Shown one piece after another: positions 23,831-36,487 of a stretch of 64,000 nt of DNA (positions are counted from its first letter, which is position 1; every line of letters starts with the position of its first letter). The notes below the pieces were generated by a model. It did not search any database. It was not told the DNA's origin and saw only the letters and a list, made by a program, of their open reading frames with translations. The DNA lies in contig CAJNOL010000189.1 in assembly GCA_905250125.1 (NCBI GenBank), positions 148,144 to 212,143 on the forward strand, in the 5' to 3' direction. This stretch comes from Rotaria sordida (Eukaryota; Rotifera; Eurotatoria; Philodinida; Philodinidae). A program made the position numbers and the translations under genes.

Positions 23831-26410
23831 TCATTGTTGAAAAGATGAATATGAACGTATTATTGATTCATCAGAAATTGATATTGAATTAGCTCCAGAA
23901 AAATTCGCATAACCAAAATTCTATTAAAGAATATATTTGATTTTTGTATATTGAATAAGAAATAAAATGACTTACAGAAATATTCCATGTTGGTGCAAAA
24001 AGTTGTGGACCAGTAGTTGTAAGAATTTGAGAAAGAAGTTCGAGACTAAGACCATTTGTTATAGGTAATTGTTCATTATTATGCATTATATATGGATGAA
24101 TTGATTCATAGGAGAATGATGAAGAAGGAGTTGAATTATTTGAAATAAATTCCATATTTGAAGGAATGATTTTATTTAATTTACTTTGTTTTTCAATTAT
24201 AGGTGATTTACTTTTTTTATCTATTTGTTGATTATTTATTGGAAGACATGATGATTCATGAAATGTATTATTAATTGTTACAGTTTCTGAAAGTTTTTGA
24301 CGTAAATTAGCATTTGTAACACGAAGTGAATCTCGACGATGTTTAAGTTCATCAAATTTCTTTTTTAAAGAAGCATTTTCAGATTTAAATTGATATAAAC
24401 ATGATAATAATGATGAAATATCATTTGGCATATTTTGTTGAAGAAGAAAATCACTTGTTAATTCCCATTCTTGTTCAAGAAATTCTTCTAAAGTTTGAGG
24501 TGGAAATGAATGTTCGGAAGTTTTTAATGTTATTGAAGAATTATTTAATGATTGTTGAGAATCAATATTCATCTTTGCTTGATCATTATTAGTTTGAGAT
24601 TCTATAGGTTTTAGATTTTGTTCTTTACATGTTGAATGATTACTATGCTTTAATTGAGATAAATGAAGTTTTTTTGATGGAGGACGACCAACTGGTCTTG
24701 GACTATCTTCAGTTGAATAATAACGTTTTTTATGTAATTGTACATTTTTATCGATTATTTGAGAATCAATATCATTCATTTCAATTCTAAAAGGAAAATT
24801 TTAAGGTTTGTTTTTCTTTTCTTTTTTTTATTCAAATAGAAAAAGTTTTATATTTACTTGATTTTTGGAGTAAAAATTTCTTTCGATGAAAGATTATTAT
24901 TAATATTAGAAGAAATATTTGTACATATAGATGTTAATGATTGCTGATCATTATTGCCATTGGAAGATTTTAAATTAACAGTTGCTAAGTTTCTGTTGAA
25001 TTATAAAACAAAAATATTTTCAGAAACAATGATGAATTTGTATTATTTTAATTATATACTATCAATTTTTCTTGTAGTTATATCTCGGAACAAAGAGTTA
25101 TATTTCATGTTGTACGGAATTGAATACATCTCTGTTTGATTTCTTAATAAGCACAATTCAAGTTTATATCAAAAGAAAAATAACCTTGCAATCGCTTTTG
25201 AGTGCCACCTGTTGTTTCTTTAATATAACTTTTAATAACTCAAACACTACATACAAAAATTATATCAATAACTATCTATTCGAAATGACATTGAATAGTT
25301 ATGAAGAATAATATTTAAGTACAAACCTAGTATCTATTGTTGATTGATTTTGACTTGATAACAAATGACAAGTTCGTTCTTGTTTATTTAATTCAACACT
25401 ATGTGAATGATTAATTTCTGAAGAAGAAACTTGTGATGAATTTTGACTAGATTCATTATTCATTTTTTCTTGTCTGTCCAATAATAATGAATCACTTGTT
25501 TGACTAATAGTAGTATTAACAAAATCAGATAGCTCCGATGGATTTTCTATTTCTCTTGAATTCTATATCATCAAATAAGAAATAAAATAAAATAAAATAA
25601 AATACAAAAATATAAAATTTAATTTACATGATTTCGTTCTGATAATTGATATTGAAATGCAGGTACTTGTCTAATAAATTTCTAATTTAAAAAAAAAGTA
25701 AATATTTATTTAATAGAATATTCATAATTCTTTTTTTTTTTTACAGAAAATTTCGGTTGATGATATTCACAATAAATTGGATATTGACAATTATTTTTTC
25801 TAACATCTTCAAATAATAATCCAGCTTGTTGTGCACATGTTACATGAAATAATTGTGAACAATTTTTAACTCTACATTCACAACATGCACCTTTAATTGC
25901 ATAGGATTCTGAACGTCCATTCTTAATACAAATTGAACATGTTTGTCCATAACGTATTGATGGAATTTTTGAAAGTATAATTGGTTCCATTGTTTCATCA
26001 TTACCAAAGGATACTTCAGGTATATAAAGTGCACATATAACATGTGCCCAATTACCATCGGATGTTTGTTTCATTGCACCTTCGATTAATGGACATAAAT
26101 GACATGGCTTAAAAGAAAAAAGAGAAGATTTTAAATAAGAATAAAATAAAAATTTCATACTGCATGAATTGCTCCAACTTCACATCGACGACAATACCAA
26201 TCACCATCAGGAATTGATACAATTCCATAACAAGCTATTTAACAAAATTTTAAATAAATAAATTTTTGAATATTTTGTTTTTCTTGTCCTACCTGTATGA
26301 CAAGCTACTGTACAACCTTTTCCATCACAATAAACTAGAGCATTATTTGAAAAACCTTGATCATCAGAACAAACACAACATCCACCAACTAATTCTTCAT
26401 GATTTGTCAT
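23831..26410 (-). CDS. MLLT10: AF10/AF17 (MLLT10/MLLT6) homologue, PHD-finger chromatin protein
   Basis: AF10 proteins read histone H3 and recruit or stimulate the H3K79 methyltransferase DOT1L in the nucleus. Exons (minus): 26410-26293, 26234-26161, 26107-25745, 25681-25628, 25562-25327, 24992-24858, 24786-23976, 23920-23831. They are phase-consistent and give 626 residues, shorter than vertebrate AF10 (about 1,000). The order matches the family: an N-terminal PHD finger (GGCCVCSDD, ACYGIVSIPDGDWYCRRCE), a zinc knuckle and extended PHD (CHLCPLIEGAMK, WAHVICALYIPEV, CSICIKNG, LFHVTCAQQAG), then an AT-hook-like GRPPSKK near 360. The octapeptide plus leucine-zipper region (FLEQEWELTSDFL, ISSLLSCLYQFKSENASLKK) lies at about 425-494 and is the known DOT1L-binding part. 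The ATG at 26410 is the only in-frame one before the PHD finger. The upstream in-frame stretch to 26515 lacks an ATG. Paralogue assignment (AF10 versus AF17) is not resolved. Confidence 0.93.
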
Positions 26411-26703
26411 CGTTTTATGGTTAGTATTTTCATATTTACAATTAAGATTATTTTTCGAATCATTATTATCGTTGTTAATCGATACTATTGTTTTAAAATA
26501 TTCAATCAAATACACATAGCAAAAAAAAAAGTATAGAACGGAGACACTCAGCTGCTCTTTTTTTCATGATTCATCATTTTAGAGGACAAATAATATTTTA
26601 TGAATGGTTGATTCAATACAGATGGTAAAATATGGTCATAAAACTGAATGGATATCTCATCGATCAAATTTTTGTGTTTATTTCTTGTTTTGAGTTTTTC
26701 TAA
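26411..26703. promoter_or_regulatory. Shared divergent promoter region of the AF10 and RING-ligase genes
   Basis: Only 293 bases separate the two start codons of genes transcribed away from each other, so both promoters and 5' leaders must fit here unless upstream non-coding exons exist. A 5' exon further away cannot be excluded. No clear TATA element is seen, which is usual for such divergent housekeeping pairs. Confidence 0.6.
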
Positions 26704-28344
26704 ATGGGAATTTATTATAGTTTAACATCAATATTTTCATCAACAACAGATACAAATCATATAAATATACAATCAAATTCTAAATCTAAAAAAAGAAGAC
26801 GTCGACGTTATAAACAAAATCATTTATTAAATCGATTTTTTTTGGGTTCAAAATATTTTTTTATTAATACACAACCACATACATGTCTTTTTAATGAATA
26901 TTATTATTTTAATTCAAAAAAAGATGTAATCAATCCTGTACATTTACAGGTTTCATTACCTGAACCAAATCAATCAATGACTACACGACCAGTTCACTGT
27001 ACTATAGCAATACGAAGAGATTCACTTAAATTAATTCATTGTTACGATGATTATTATTCGATTGATTTTACTTTCGATGCCGATCGTCCTGTGCAAATTC
27101 ACAGTATGTTTTGTTTTGTTTTGTTTTTTTTTTTGTTATTCATTTCTTCTTTGTTTTTCTTTAAGTCTATTTTATGGCACATGAAGTATACACAAATAAT
27201 AATGGTTCAATATCTTATGTTTCATGTAAAAAATCAAGTCATTTACATACATTTAAACAATATTATGTATTTAATCGACCTGCTGGTCATGGACAAATAT
27301 TTTCATCAATACCAAATGATATTCATTTACCATTATCAGTATTGAATGAAAATCATCATAATTGTACAATAAAAAATCGTGTTTATCCAATAGTTATTGT
27401 TTGCCGAGAAATAAATTCTCTAACTAAGTAAGAAATATTCCTTTGAAATAATTCATTTGGTGTTCTTTTTTATGTTTTCTTTTCTTTTCATAGAAGTCCA
27501 TCAACAATTTGTGGTACAACATTAACTGAACATACAACAGCTGCTTTAGCATCATTTCCAACATTTGATCAATTTCATATTGTATTAGCAACAATAAAAC
27601 TTCTTCGATTAAATGATACAATATCAACCATAACGCCTGATCGTGTAACAATTGTTTTACTTAATCAAAAACATGTTTATAATGGTATTGTTTTTAAATT
27701 ATTTGAAATTTATAGTATTGAAAATCATCCATTAAAATTATCAAAAAATAATAATAATGATAAACGAAAAATTTCAAAAGGAAATAAATCATTAATGAAA
27801 GTTGTTACAACATCAACGATTAATGAAAATAAACCATTTTTAAATCGGTACAAAAAAAAAAATACTTTTTTAATTTATATTTATTTGATTTATTTTGTTA
27901 TTTATTTGTTTTAGTACAAATGATATTGATGTACTTAAAAAATCTTCATCAGATTTTGATTTAGTATTAAATAATACAAATGAAAGTACTTGTGTTATTT
28001 GTTTAACTGATAAACGTAATGTTTTATTACTACCATGTCGACATTTATGTTTATGTGGACCATGTGCTGAAAACTTGAAATTTCAATCAGCTAATTGTCC
28101 GATATGTCGTATACCATTTCGTGCTTTATTACAAATGAATGCATTACGTTATCGTAAACATTATTTATTTAATCATCAATATAGTGATGATGAAGATGAC
28201 TTAATACATGAAAATATTTCATTGATTGATGCACTTAATTTAGCAACATCAACAACAAAACAAATTAATAAAACTAACTGTAATATTCAACAGAATATAA
28301 CAACAAATGATATTAAGTATTTTTGCAGTGAACATACAGTTTAA
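26704..28344 (+). CDS. MGRN1: Mahogunin-type RING E3 ubiquitin ligase (MGRN1/RNF157 homologue)
   Basis: The predicted role is an E3 ubiquitin ligase acting at endosomal and other membranes. Exons: 26704-27103, 27166-27427, 27494-27847, 27915-28344. They give 481 residues (vertebrate MGRN1 about 550). The N-terminus MGIYYS fits an N-myristoylation signal, as in the family. The middle has the conserved substrate-adaptor region ([20 protein letters not shown], spanning the exon 1/2 junction; [27 protein letters not shown]). A C3HC4 RING spans 365-403: [20 protein letters not shown], then CGPC and NCPICR, followed by the family's [11 protein letters not shown]. The C-terminus is acidic and then Asn/Thr-rich. 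The gene is divergent from the AF10 homologue, 293 bases away. Identity is very clear; the choice between MGRN1 and RNF157 is not. Confidence 0.94.
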
Positions 28345-31300
28345 TATCTGTGATATTCCGTATATCATTGTTAGAGGTAGATTTATTTTTTTAGAAATTG
28401 CATGTTGAATTGGTTTTCCTTTTTTTTTTTCTTTTCTTTTTGTAAAAATTGAAATTCTATTTATTATTATTAAAATTAAAATCAAGTATATTAATAGAAA
28501 TAAAATTCTTTTCTTTGTTTTTTTTTTGTTTTCTAGAAATAAAGTTCCTATAGAGAGATCAACATAAAATCTATTCGTTTGGAAATATAGCCGGAAAATA
28601 TGGAAGTTTGTTAGAAAATAACATGATCAGTATTTTTTTTTAGATCATATGTAATTAATATTTTTCTAATAGTTTCGTTACATTAAGAATATTGAAGATC
28701 ATTTATTTTTGTAATCTCTATACTAATTCGTCAGCATTATTTGACACGTGTTTATAAGGTACTGTGTACAAATTTTAGTACTGTCAGTGTTATGACCTGC
28801 ATAATCATAAGGATTTATTCTTCTTATCTGTAAAATTATTCATATGCACTTTTGTTCTTCTTCTTGTCTCTTGTTGTTGGTCATGCGTCATGGATTTTTC
28901 CTTTCTGTCATATATATAGGACTTTGTTCTTTCTTTCATATTGTTCTATGGGTTTCTCACCGATGATTTTTTCCCACGTTATTATCATATATGCATTCAT
29001 TGGACTGTTACGAAGAGATTGGAGATAAAAATAAATATAGAAATAAAATAAAAATGCGATTAAGATCTTACACAATCAGCGATAGAATAATCCGGGACCA
29101 ATGACTAATGGCTATTTGTCTTGGATTATTCATCCGATAACATGCTGACAACGTTGTGACATATATACCTGCTCTTGTGGTTGTGTATAGGAAATGCAAG
29201 AACTCTGCATCAGGCTGGCTTTCTGCTCAGAGCTACAGGTAGTATTAGTTATGGAAAAAATGTCAGTCTATCGAATCTACTGCTAAGTAGTATCTCATAC
29301 CACAAGGTAGGGGTATTCTTTATTTCCATCTCTATTATGAATTTTTGTTTTTAATAATTAGAATAAATTTTATGCTGTTCTAGATTCTATTATTGAATAA
29401 TTTATCTTTAACCCGATATAACAGTTTTACTGATACATGATTCCGTTATTAATATATAAATAACTTAAGTATAATAATTCTAGTAAGTACATGTACTGAA
29501 TATATATAGTTAAATAATGCATGAAAAGAATTTTAAGTGAAGAATAGAAGTTCATCACATCGAATCTGTTAATGTAAAAAATGCTCTCAATTATTCTACG
29601 TTTAAGTTTCAAAAAATAAATTTTCGGAAAAATGAAAAAAAAAATATTGAATACTTTGAATTAATTTGAAATGATTAAGCATGCGTCATAACTTCATTTG
29701 ACGTCATTTTTCTGAGCATTTATTCTTTTGATATTTTTAGCTCAGAGTAAAATAAAATAGATCCAAAATTCCAAGATCTATGAAATAATAAGAATGATTT
29801 TATTCTTTAATACTGTTTCGTTAAAAGAATAGGTCTTATTTATTTATATTATACTAAATTCACCATATGGGCATTCTCAAATGAGTCATCTGTAATGTTA
29901 GATAATAATATGAATATTATTTTATTTTTTAATCACATGATTTCCAAATAATTTCTCTCTATTTTTCATAGTTAGAAGGGTTAAACGATTTGTGACTTCA
30001 TTTATCATTTGTGCATGATCAGATTTCTCATGCAAATAAGCTCACGTATTATTATAAGAATAATCGAGAAATTTCTTTTGAAATTGTTTTGATGAAATCA
30101 ATACGATAAATAAGTTATAATAAAAATAATATATATTTTTTTCTCTACATCTAATTTTGTCTAATAAGAACGAACACAAAAAAAAAATATCATATTTTGT
30201 TGATTCATATGTAGGTGTAATCATCTCCGATTTCGTCATTTGTCGTTAGCTGATTAGTCACAATAATTCTACCCTATTTGTTATTATAAGATCAAATATA
30301 CGAATGTGATAATGATGTCAACTATTATTATTTGATAGATAGATAGAATCCAAAACGTAATATTAATAATGATTCTATAGAAAGTAATTCGATGATATTT
30401 CAGACACTACTATCATCTAATTAATTCAATAAGCTAATATGTGTTTATATACGCCTGTCGTGTAATTTTATAGAATTTCTTTAACTAATGACTCTATCTA
30501 TTTAGTAAGATCATTAGTAGAGATTTTTCTTTCTTCTTTCGGCAATTTTATTCATCCTCATAAGTACAATGGAAGAGAATTATTAACTCAGAAATGTATA
30601 GACGAACAAAAAAAAAAAAATCTAGAGAATAATCCTAGAAATCTTCCATAATAACACAACTGCCGTTTCCTGTTTACAAAAAAAAGGATGGATTCGATTA
30701 AGCTTATTTTTTCTTCTTTTTTTTTCTACTACTACTACTACTAGCACTTTCATTCTGCTTTTTTTTTATGGGGGCTTCATCAATGACAGGGTCTGCTATG
30801 CGATAAAAGAAAATGCATTTTTCCAGATTGACTTTTTTGTCTTGTTAACGTTAATGAGTCTCATTTCATGACGACGAACAAGGACAACAAGACACTTGGT
30901 AAAGTCTACGATCATTAATTAGACGTAATGCTTTGCTTCCATAAATTGACATATTTGATGTATTATTTTTTTTCACTCGTCTGTCTCAGGTATGTGTATA
31001 TGTAAATGAAAAAAAAATACATTGGTCTGATGACGTAACCCATGCATCTTTCACATCAACTACATTGTAATCATCTGTTATTTTTTCACAGATTGAATAA
31101 ATGTACAAAATAATCAAACCTTTACATAGACAAAAAAGATTTGTTTCCTTACATGATTTTGTTAAATTTTTATACTATTATTATTGTTATATGATTAAGA
31201 GAACAAACATATTTGTCAACAGACAGTGTGTGTGTAAGAGAAAAAAAGTTCCATTTGTCTCTCATGCTCTCTTAACAGCATGTTACTGTGTACCTTTGCA

Positions 31301-31907
31301 TTTGTCGACGCAACAATATACCATTTTCTCGCTTTTGCTTTTACTTCTTGAGTTGTCCCGTTGGGGTGCAATGCATAATATGTATAAAGAAGAAGGAAAA
31401 AAAAAGCATGAATATTATGGCGATATACATCGTGTGCTCGTTATTATTATGTATATAGAAAAAAAAAACACGAAACTTGACATTTAATCGAATTTTATAT
31501 AATCAAGGTTAAGAACTTCTTGTTCAAATTTGAGCAAGATAAGAATAAAAGAATACAAGATGTTTCTTTCTTTTTTTTTGTTCTTTGAAAAATAAAAAAA
31601 AACAAAACAAACACCTACGTTTTATGAATGTGTTTCTTTCGCTTTGTTTTTTTTTCTCAAACATTATTTTCTATTTTTAGATTTTTATTTTGTTTTGTTT
31701 CATTTCGTTGTTCTGTCCTTCCTATACCGCTTTTTTTTCTTCAATCGTATCAAAGTATGACAAATAAACGATAGCAACATTGATGATTTGTACATAGTCA
31801 CATCCTTGTGTGTGTGTATGAGTAAGTACGAATGAATAATATTTGACAATATCTCTTATTGTTTTTATTTATAAAAGAACGCACGTGTTTGAAAGAGAAA
31901 AAAAATT
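28345..31907. other. 3.6 kb intergenic region, no gene recognised
   Basis: This spacer lies between the RING-ligase 3' end and the PCTAIRE kinase start. No coding-like frame was found. Just upstream of the kinase ATG lie a TATAAAAG at 31870-31877 and a CACGTG E-box at about 31882-31887. They sit only about 30 bases before the ATG, so they may be fortuitous or indicate a very short leader. Confidence 0.5.
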
Positions 31908-34900
31908 ATGGAGGTGAGTTCGAGAATAGCAAAAACATTTAAAAGATTTACAATACCCCGAAGTACTTCATCTATTGGTGCGTTTACAACATCAAATGGT
32001 ACAGCAACAAATATAGAACAAAATACAGAAGAAATAACACCACCATCATCATCATCACATCATAAACATCCTCCACTTTCTTATACTCAACATATTCGAT
32101 CAATACAACAACATCATTCACAAGAAAATTTAAATACATCAAATCTTTCACAACAAAAAAATCCTTATTTATCTACTCGACCAGTAAGTGGTGATATATC
32201 ATCATTTATGATGAATTCATCATCAACAGATATAAATTCATCAACAAATGAAAATACAACAAAAAAAAGCAAAGTAAATTGAAAACTAATCTGATTTATT
32301 TCTTCAAATATTTTGAAATGTTTGTTTTTTTTGTTTTTTCAGATGAATAAAGCTAATAAAAAATCTTCAAATATACGTGATATTAATTTTAAACATATAA
32401 ACGATGTACCTCTTGATAATAATTGTGATACAACAATAAAAACAAATGAAAAACAACGTTCATCAATTAAATCTTTATTAACAAAAAAATTTCAACCATT
32501 AGCAGTATCATCATCTATTAATATAAATGCTAAACCAAAAAAACCACGTAATTCATTTCGACAATTTTCTCATTTTCTTAAACGAAGTCATAGTACAAAT
32601 ACAGATCTATCAACAATAGCAAAACCAAATAATCAACATAATTCATTTAATGGTGATTTTATTCATTCACATTTACAAACTAAAATTGCCAATCCATCTG
32701 ATGCAACATATACAACAAATATAAGCGCAAGTCTTACATGTAATACTAATAATACAACATTAGTACCAATATGTGAAGAAGAAAATTCACTTCCAATACA
32801 ACAACAAAATAGATTAAAATTAACATCTGATAATAGTGATCAAATGAGTTCAAATCAATCGGATACTGGAACATTAACACATGAATTTATACAAAAGCCT
32901 GTATCTAGCCTGAGTAAGAATTTATCCTTCATGACGATGTCATTGTTTATAAGTGTCTAAGTCTATCGTATCATTTACAAACTATAGTAGAGATATCTGT
33001 CTGTCATTCAACTGTCTATTTTTTTACATAATGAAACACTTTATAGCTGATAGATCTTCTATTATTAGAAGATATAGACAGAGACACGCAAACATGTACT
33101 TAAACATAAATAGTTTTGAACTTAAACTCAATTTTCAAAGTACTATTAATAAAAAAAAAGAATTTATTAAATCAAAATCTTGACTAAATTTGATGAAAAC
33201 TATGCAAAACTTAAGATTAAGATTAAATTTCAAATACGTCACTAAAATATAGATTAGATCTTGCTATGTAATCTAGAAAACATATGTTTTTTCTTTTTTA
33301 TTCTCATAAAACAGATGCATCATTATCGTCACTTTCGGGTGCTTCATCAACATCAAATAAATATAAAAATGATAATAATCACCTTCAACAACAAGAGGAC
33401 TCAATAATAGCATCGAAATCATCATCATTATCCGTTACATCAAGTACTGATAAAGCACTTTCTGTTGTTACTAATTATAATAGTAATAATAAACAATATG
33501 TGACTAATTCGATTAGTTTACATGAAGATGTTAATTATTTAACAAATAATCATCATTTATCTACATCAAATACAAATAATAATAATAATAATAATAACAA
33601 AGGTTTGTTATTAAAAATAAATATAGACGACACTGTCGTTTATATATATATATATATATTTTTTTTCTTTTTTTTTGCTATTATATTAGAACGAACAGCT
33701 ATTCATCAGACAATGTCATTGAAAGTCGATGGTGAAAATACAAATATAAATCAACAAATAACAAAAGTTAAAATGCGTGATCATAGTGCTAAAAAGAAAA
33801 AAGGTTTACGTGAACTTAAATCACGTATATCATTACCACCTGAATTAAAAAGTGGTTATATACAACCTACAAATAATAATAATAATAAAAATAATAATAA
33901 TAATAATGATAATACTATTAATTATGAAGCAACTGGATCAAATAATATTCGCTTAAAATTAGCACAAAGTTCATCATATTATCAAACAACTTCATCATCA
34001 ATTCACACACTTAATGATGTTTTAAATCAATCAAATATATCATCATCATCACGTTTATCACCACAATTTACTTTAAATACAGGTGGACCATTAAGTCGAA
34101 ATGAACATCGACTTTCAATGCTTGATCTTGGTTTTGGTAAAATTGAATCTTATGTCAAATTAGAAAAATTAGGAGAAGGTAAATATAATAATAATAATAA
34201 TAATAATAATAAATTATTAAAAATTATATTATTTGTTATGTAAAATAGGTACTTATGCAACAGTTTATAAAGGAACATCGAGTTTGCTTAGTGGTTATAT
34301 TGCATTGAAAGAAATTCGACTTGAACAAGAAGAAGGTATGATTAAATATTTATCTATATTGGTCGATTGACGCTTTGAAGGTTATTTTTTTTTCAACAAA
34401 AATATAAGATGACAAGGTTATTTCCGTTTGTCATATATGAGTAGGAATACATCAAATACATCGGAAATGAATTTATTTAAATAATAATTAGATATTCAAA
34501 GATCGGATTGCTTGTTTTTAATGAATAATTAATAGACAATAAATAAAAGAGTTTAAGCAATAAAAATAGATCAAGTTTTAAGTTTTCTTTTGTCTTCATT
34601 GACGAATTGTTATTTTTTAATATTAATTCTATAAACTTTATATAATAAATTTACAAATTGTTGGATATCCAAATCGAATTATGAAATTAAAATAGAAGTT
34701 GTTACGGGTTATTATATTAGATAAAAATTATTGAATTTAAAAGTATTATTAATAGAAATATAAAAATAAGATATTTAAGTAAATAGACTTTCATTGTAAT
34801 CAAAAATTTTTAAAATCTTATTAGCACTGCAATAAGTTTAAGATTAGTAATTAACAATACAAAATCTTACTAGAAACTATATTTCTTTGATTTACAATAA

Positions 34901-35937
34901 AATTGTTCATGTCAACAACTCAGTTGTAAATATTCTCAATCTTAGTTATTTTGTTTTTTTGTTTAACTAATAATATATAACTTTCATATTTAATATTATA
35001 GGTGCACCATGCACAGCATTACGTGAAGTAAGCTTATTAAAAGGTCTTAAACATAATAATATTGTTAGTTTATATGATATTATATTTGATAAAACAACAT
35101 TAACACTTGTATTTGAATATGTTGAAAAAGATTTAAAACAATATATGGATGATTGTGGAAATCTTCTTCATATGAAAAACGTTTGTTTATTTTTATTTCA
35201 ACTTTTACGTGGTCTTGAATATTGTCATGCAAGAAAAATTCTTCATCGTGATTTAAAGTAATAATAAATTACTTTCTTTTTCTTTTTCTCTTAAATTCTC
35301 ATATTTTAGACCACAAAATTTATTAATTAATGAACGTGGTGAATTAAAATTAGCTGATTTTGGTCTTGCACGTATTAAATCATTTCCAACAAAAACGTAT
35401 TCAAATGAAGTTGTTACATTATGGTATAGACCACCAGATGTTCTACTTGGTAGTACAGAATATTCAACACCAATTGATATATGGGCTGTTGGTTGTATTT
35501 TTTATGAAATGGCATGTGGTCGACCATTATTTGCTGGTGCAAAAGTTGAAGAAGAATTACATTTAATATTTAAATATCTTGGTACACCAACTGAACGTAC
35601 ATTACCCGGTGTGACATCAAATATTGATTTTCAAGCATTAAGATTACCATTTTATTATGGTGAACCATTATCTCGTGTGATATCACGACTTGATCAAAAT
35701 GGTATTGATTTATTAGAAAAATTTTTACGTTATAATCCTAATTCTCGAATATCGGCACGTGATGCAATGACGCATAAATTTTTTTCATGTTATCCACCAG
35801 AAATACATACATTAGGACCATTACAATCAATATTAGATTTAGATGAAATATCATTAACAAAAGATCATGGTTCTAAACTTATTTCATCATCGCTTATGAA
35901 AACGACTATTTCAAAACGATCGAGTGTTCATCTGTGA
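31908..35937 (+). CDS. CDK17: PCTAIRE-family cyclin-dependent kinase (CDK16/17/18 homologue)
   Basis: This is a Ser/Thr kinase of the PCTAIRE subgroup, cytoplasmic or membrane-associated and cyclin Y-dependent in other animals. Exons: 31908-32273, 32343-32913, 33315-33602, 33690-34178, 34249-34335, 35002-35257, 35310-35937; 894 residues. Residues 1 to about 560 are a low-complexity, Ser/Asn/Thr-rich extension with poly-Asn tracts, much longer than in vertebrates. The family block [20 protein letters not shown] leads into the glycine loop [11 protein letters not shown]. Catalytic Lys592, the signature PCTALRE (603-609), HRDLK (682-686), DFG (702-704) and the PCTAIRE-type [14 protein letters not shown] follow. 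The signature differs from PCTAIRE by Ile to Leu. The first codons ATGGAG-GTGAGT mimic a splice donor, so an alternative first exon is possible. The two most 5' ATG exons are less certain than the kinase domain. Confidence 0.92.
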
Positions 35938-36487
35938 TGTGTTTGTTTTTTTTCTTCTTTTCTTGCTTGTCGAACCTCATTTTTATATATATGTACACAC
36001 TATTTGTACATTGTTTTATCATCTAAATTCTTCATTTCTTTTTTTCTTGCGATTTTGTTATTTCTTTTGTTTTTTTTGAGTCATTCATATATAGGATCCA
36101 TAGGCGTATGAAATATTTATCTATATACGAAAAAATAACATTTATCGTTAAATAACAGTACAATCAGAGAACGTGTGAAACAATACAAATAACTCCAAAC
36201 AAAAAATTAAACAACTATCATTCTACCAATAGATATTAGATATTTGCTTTTTTTTTGTGTCCTGTTATTTTAACACCATGTCGTTCCTGTTATGACAAGA
36301 TTTATACTACTTTTGTTGATGTTTATTATATGTGCAGATGTATTAAATTGTGTTATTTAATAGCTAAGCTTTTCTGAAAAGTTTTTACACATACAAAATA
36401 CAGTTTTTTTCTTTTTTTATAATATACTCTCATGATCTTACGTTCATATTTATAAACGAACAAATACTCTTTTAGATTATTTAATAA
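35938..36487. other. 550-base intergenic spacer
   Basis: This AT-rich spacer lies between the kinase stop codon and the NRBF2-like start on the same strand. It presumably holds the kinase 3' untranslated region and the NRBF2 promoter. No distinct motif was recognised. Confidence 0.5.

Noticed and set aside
31101..31487. 128-residue plus-strand frame upstream of the kinase
   Set aside because: Codon use and composition do not match neighbouring genes, and no splice-linked partner exon was seen.
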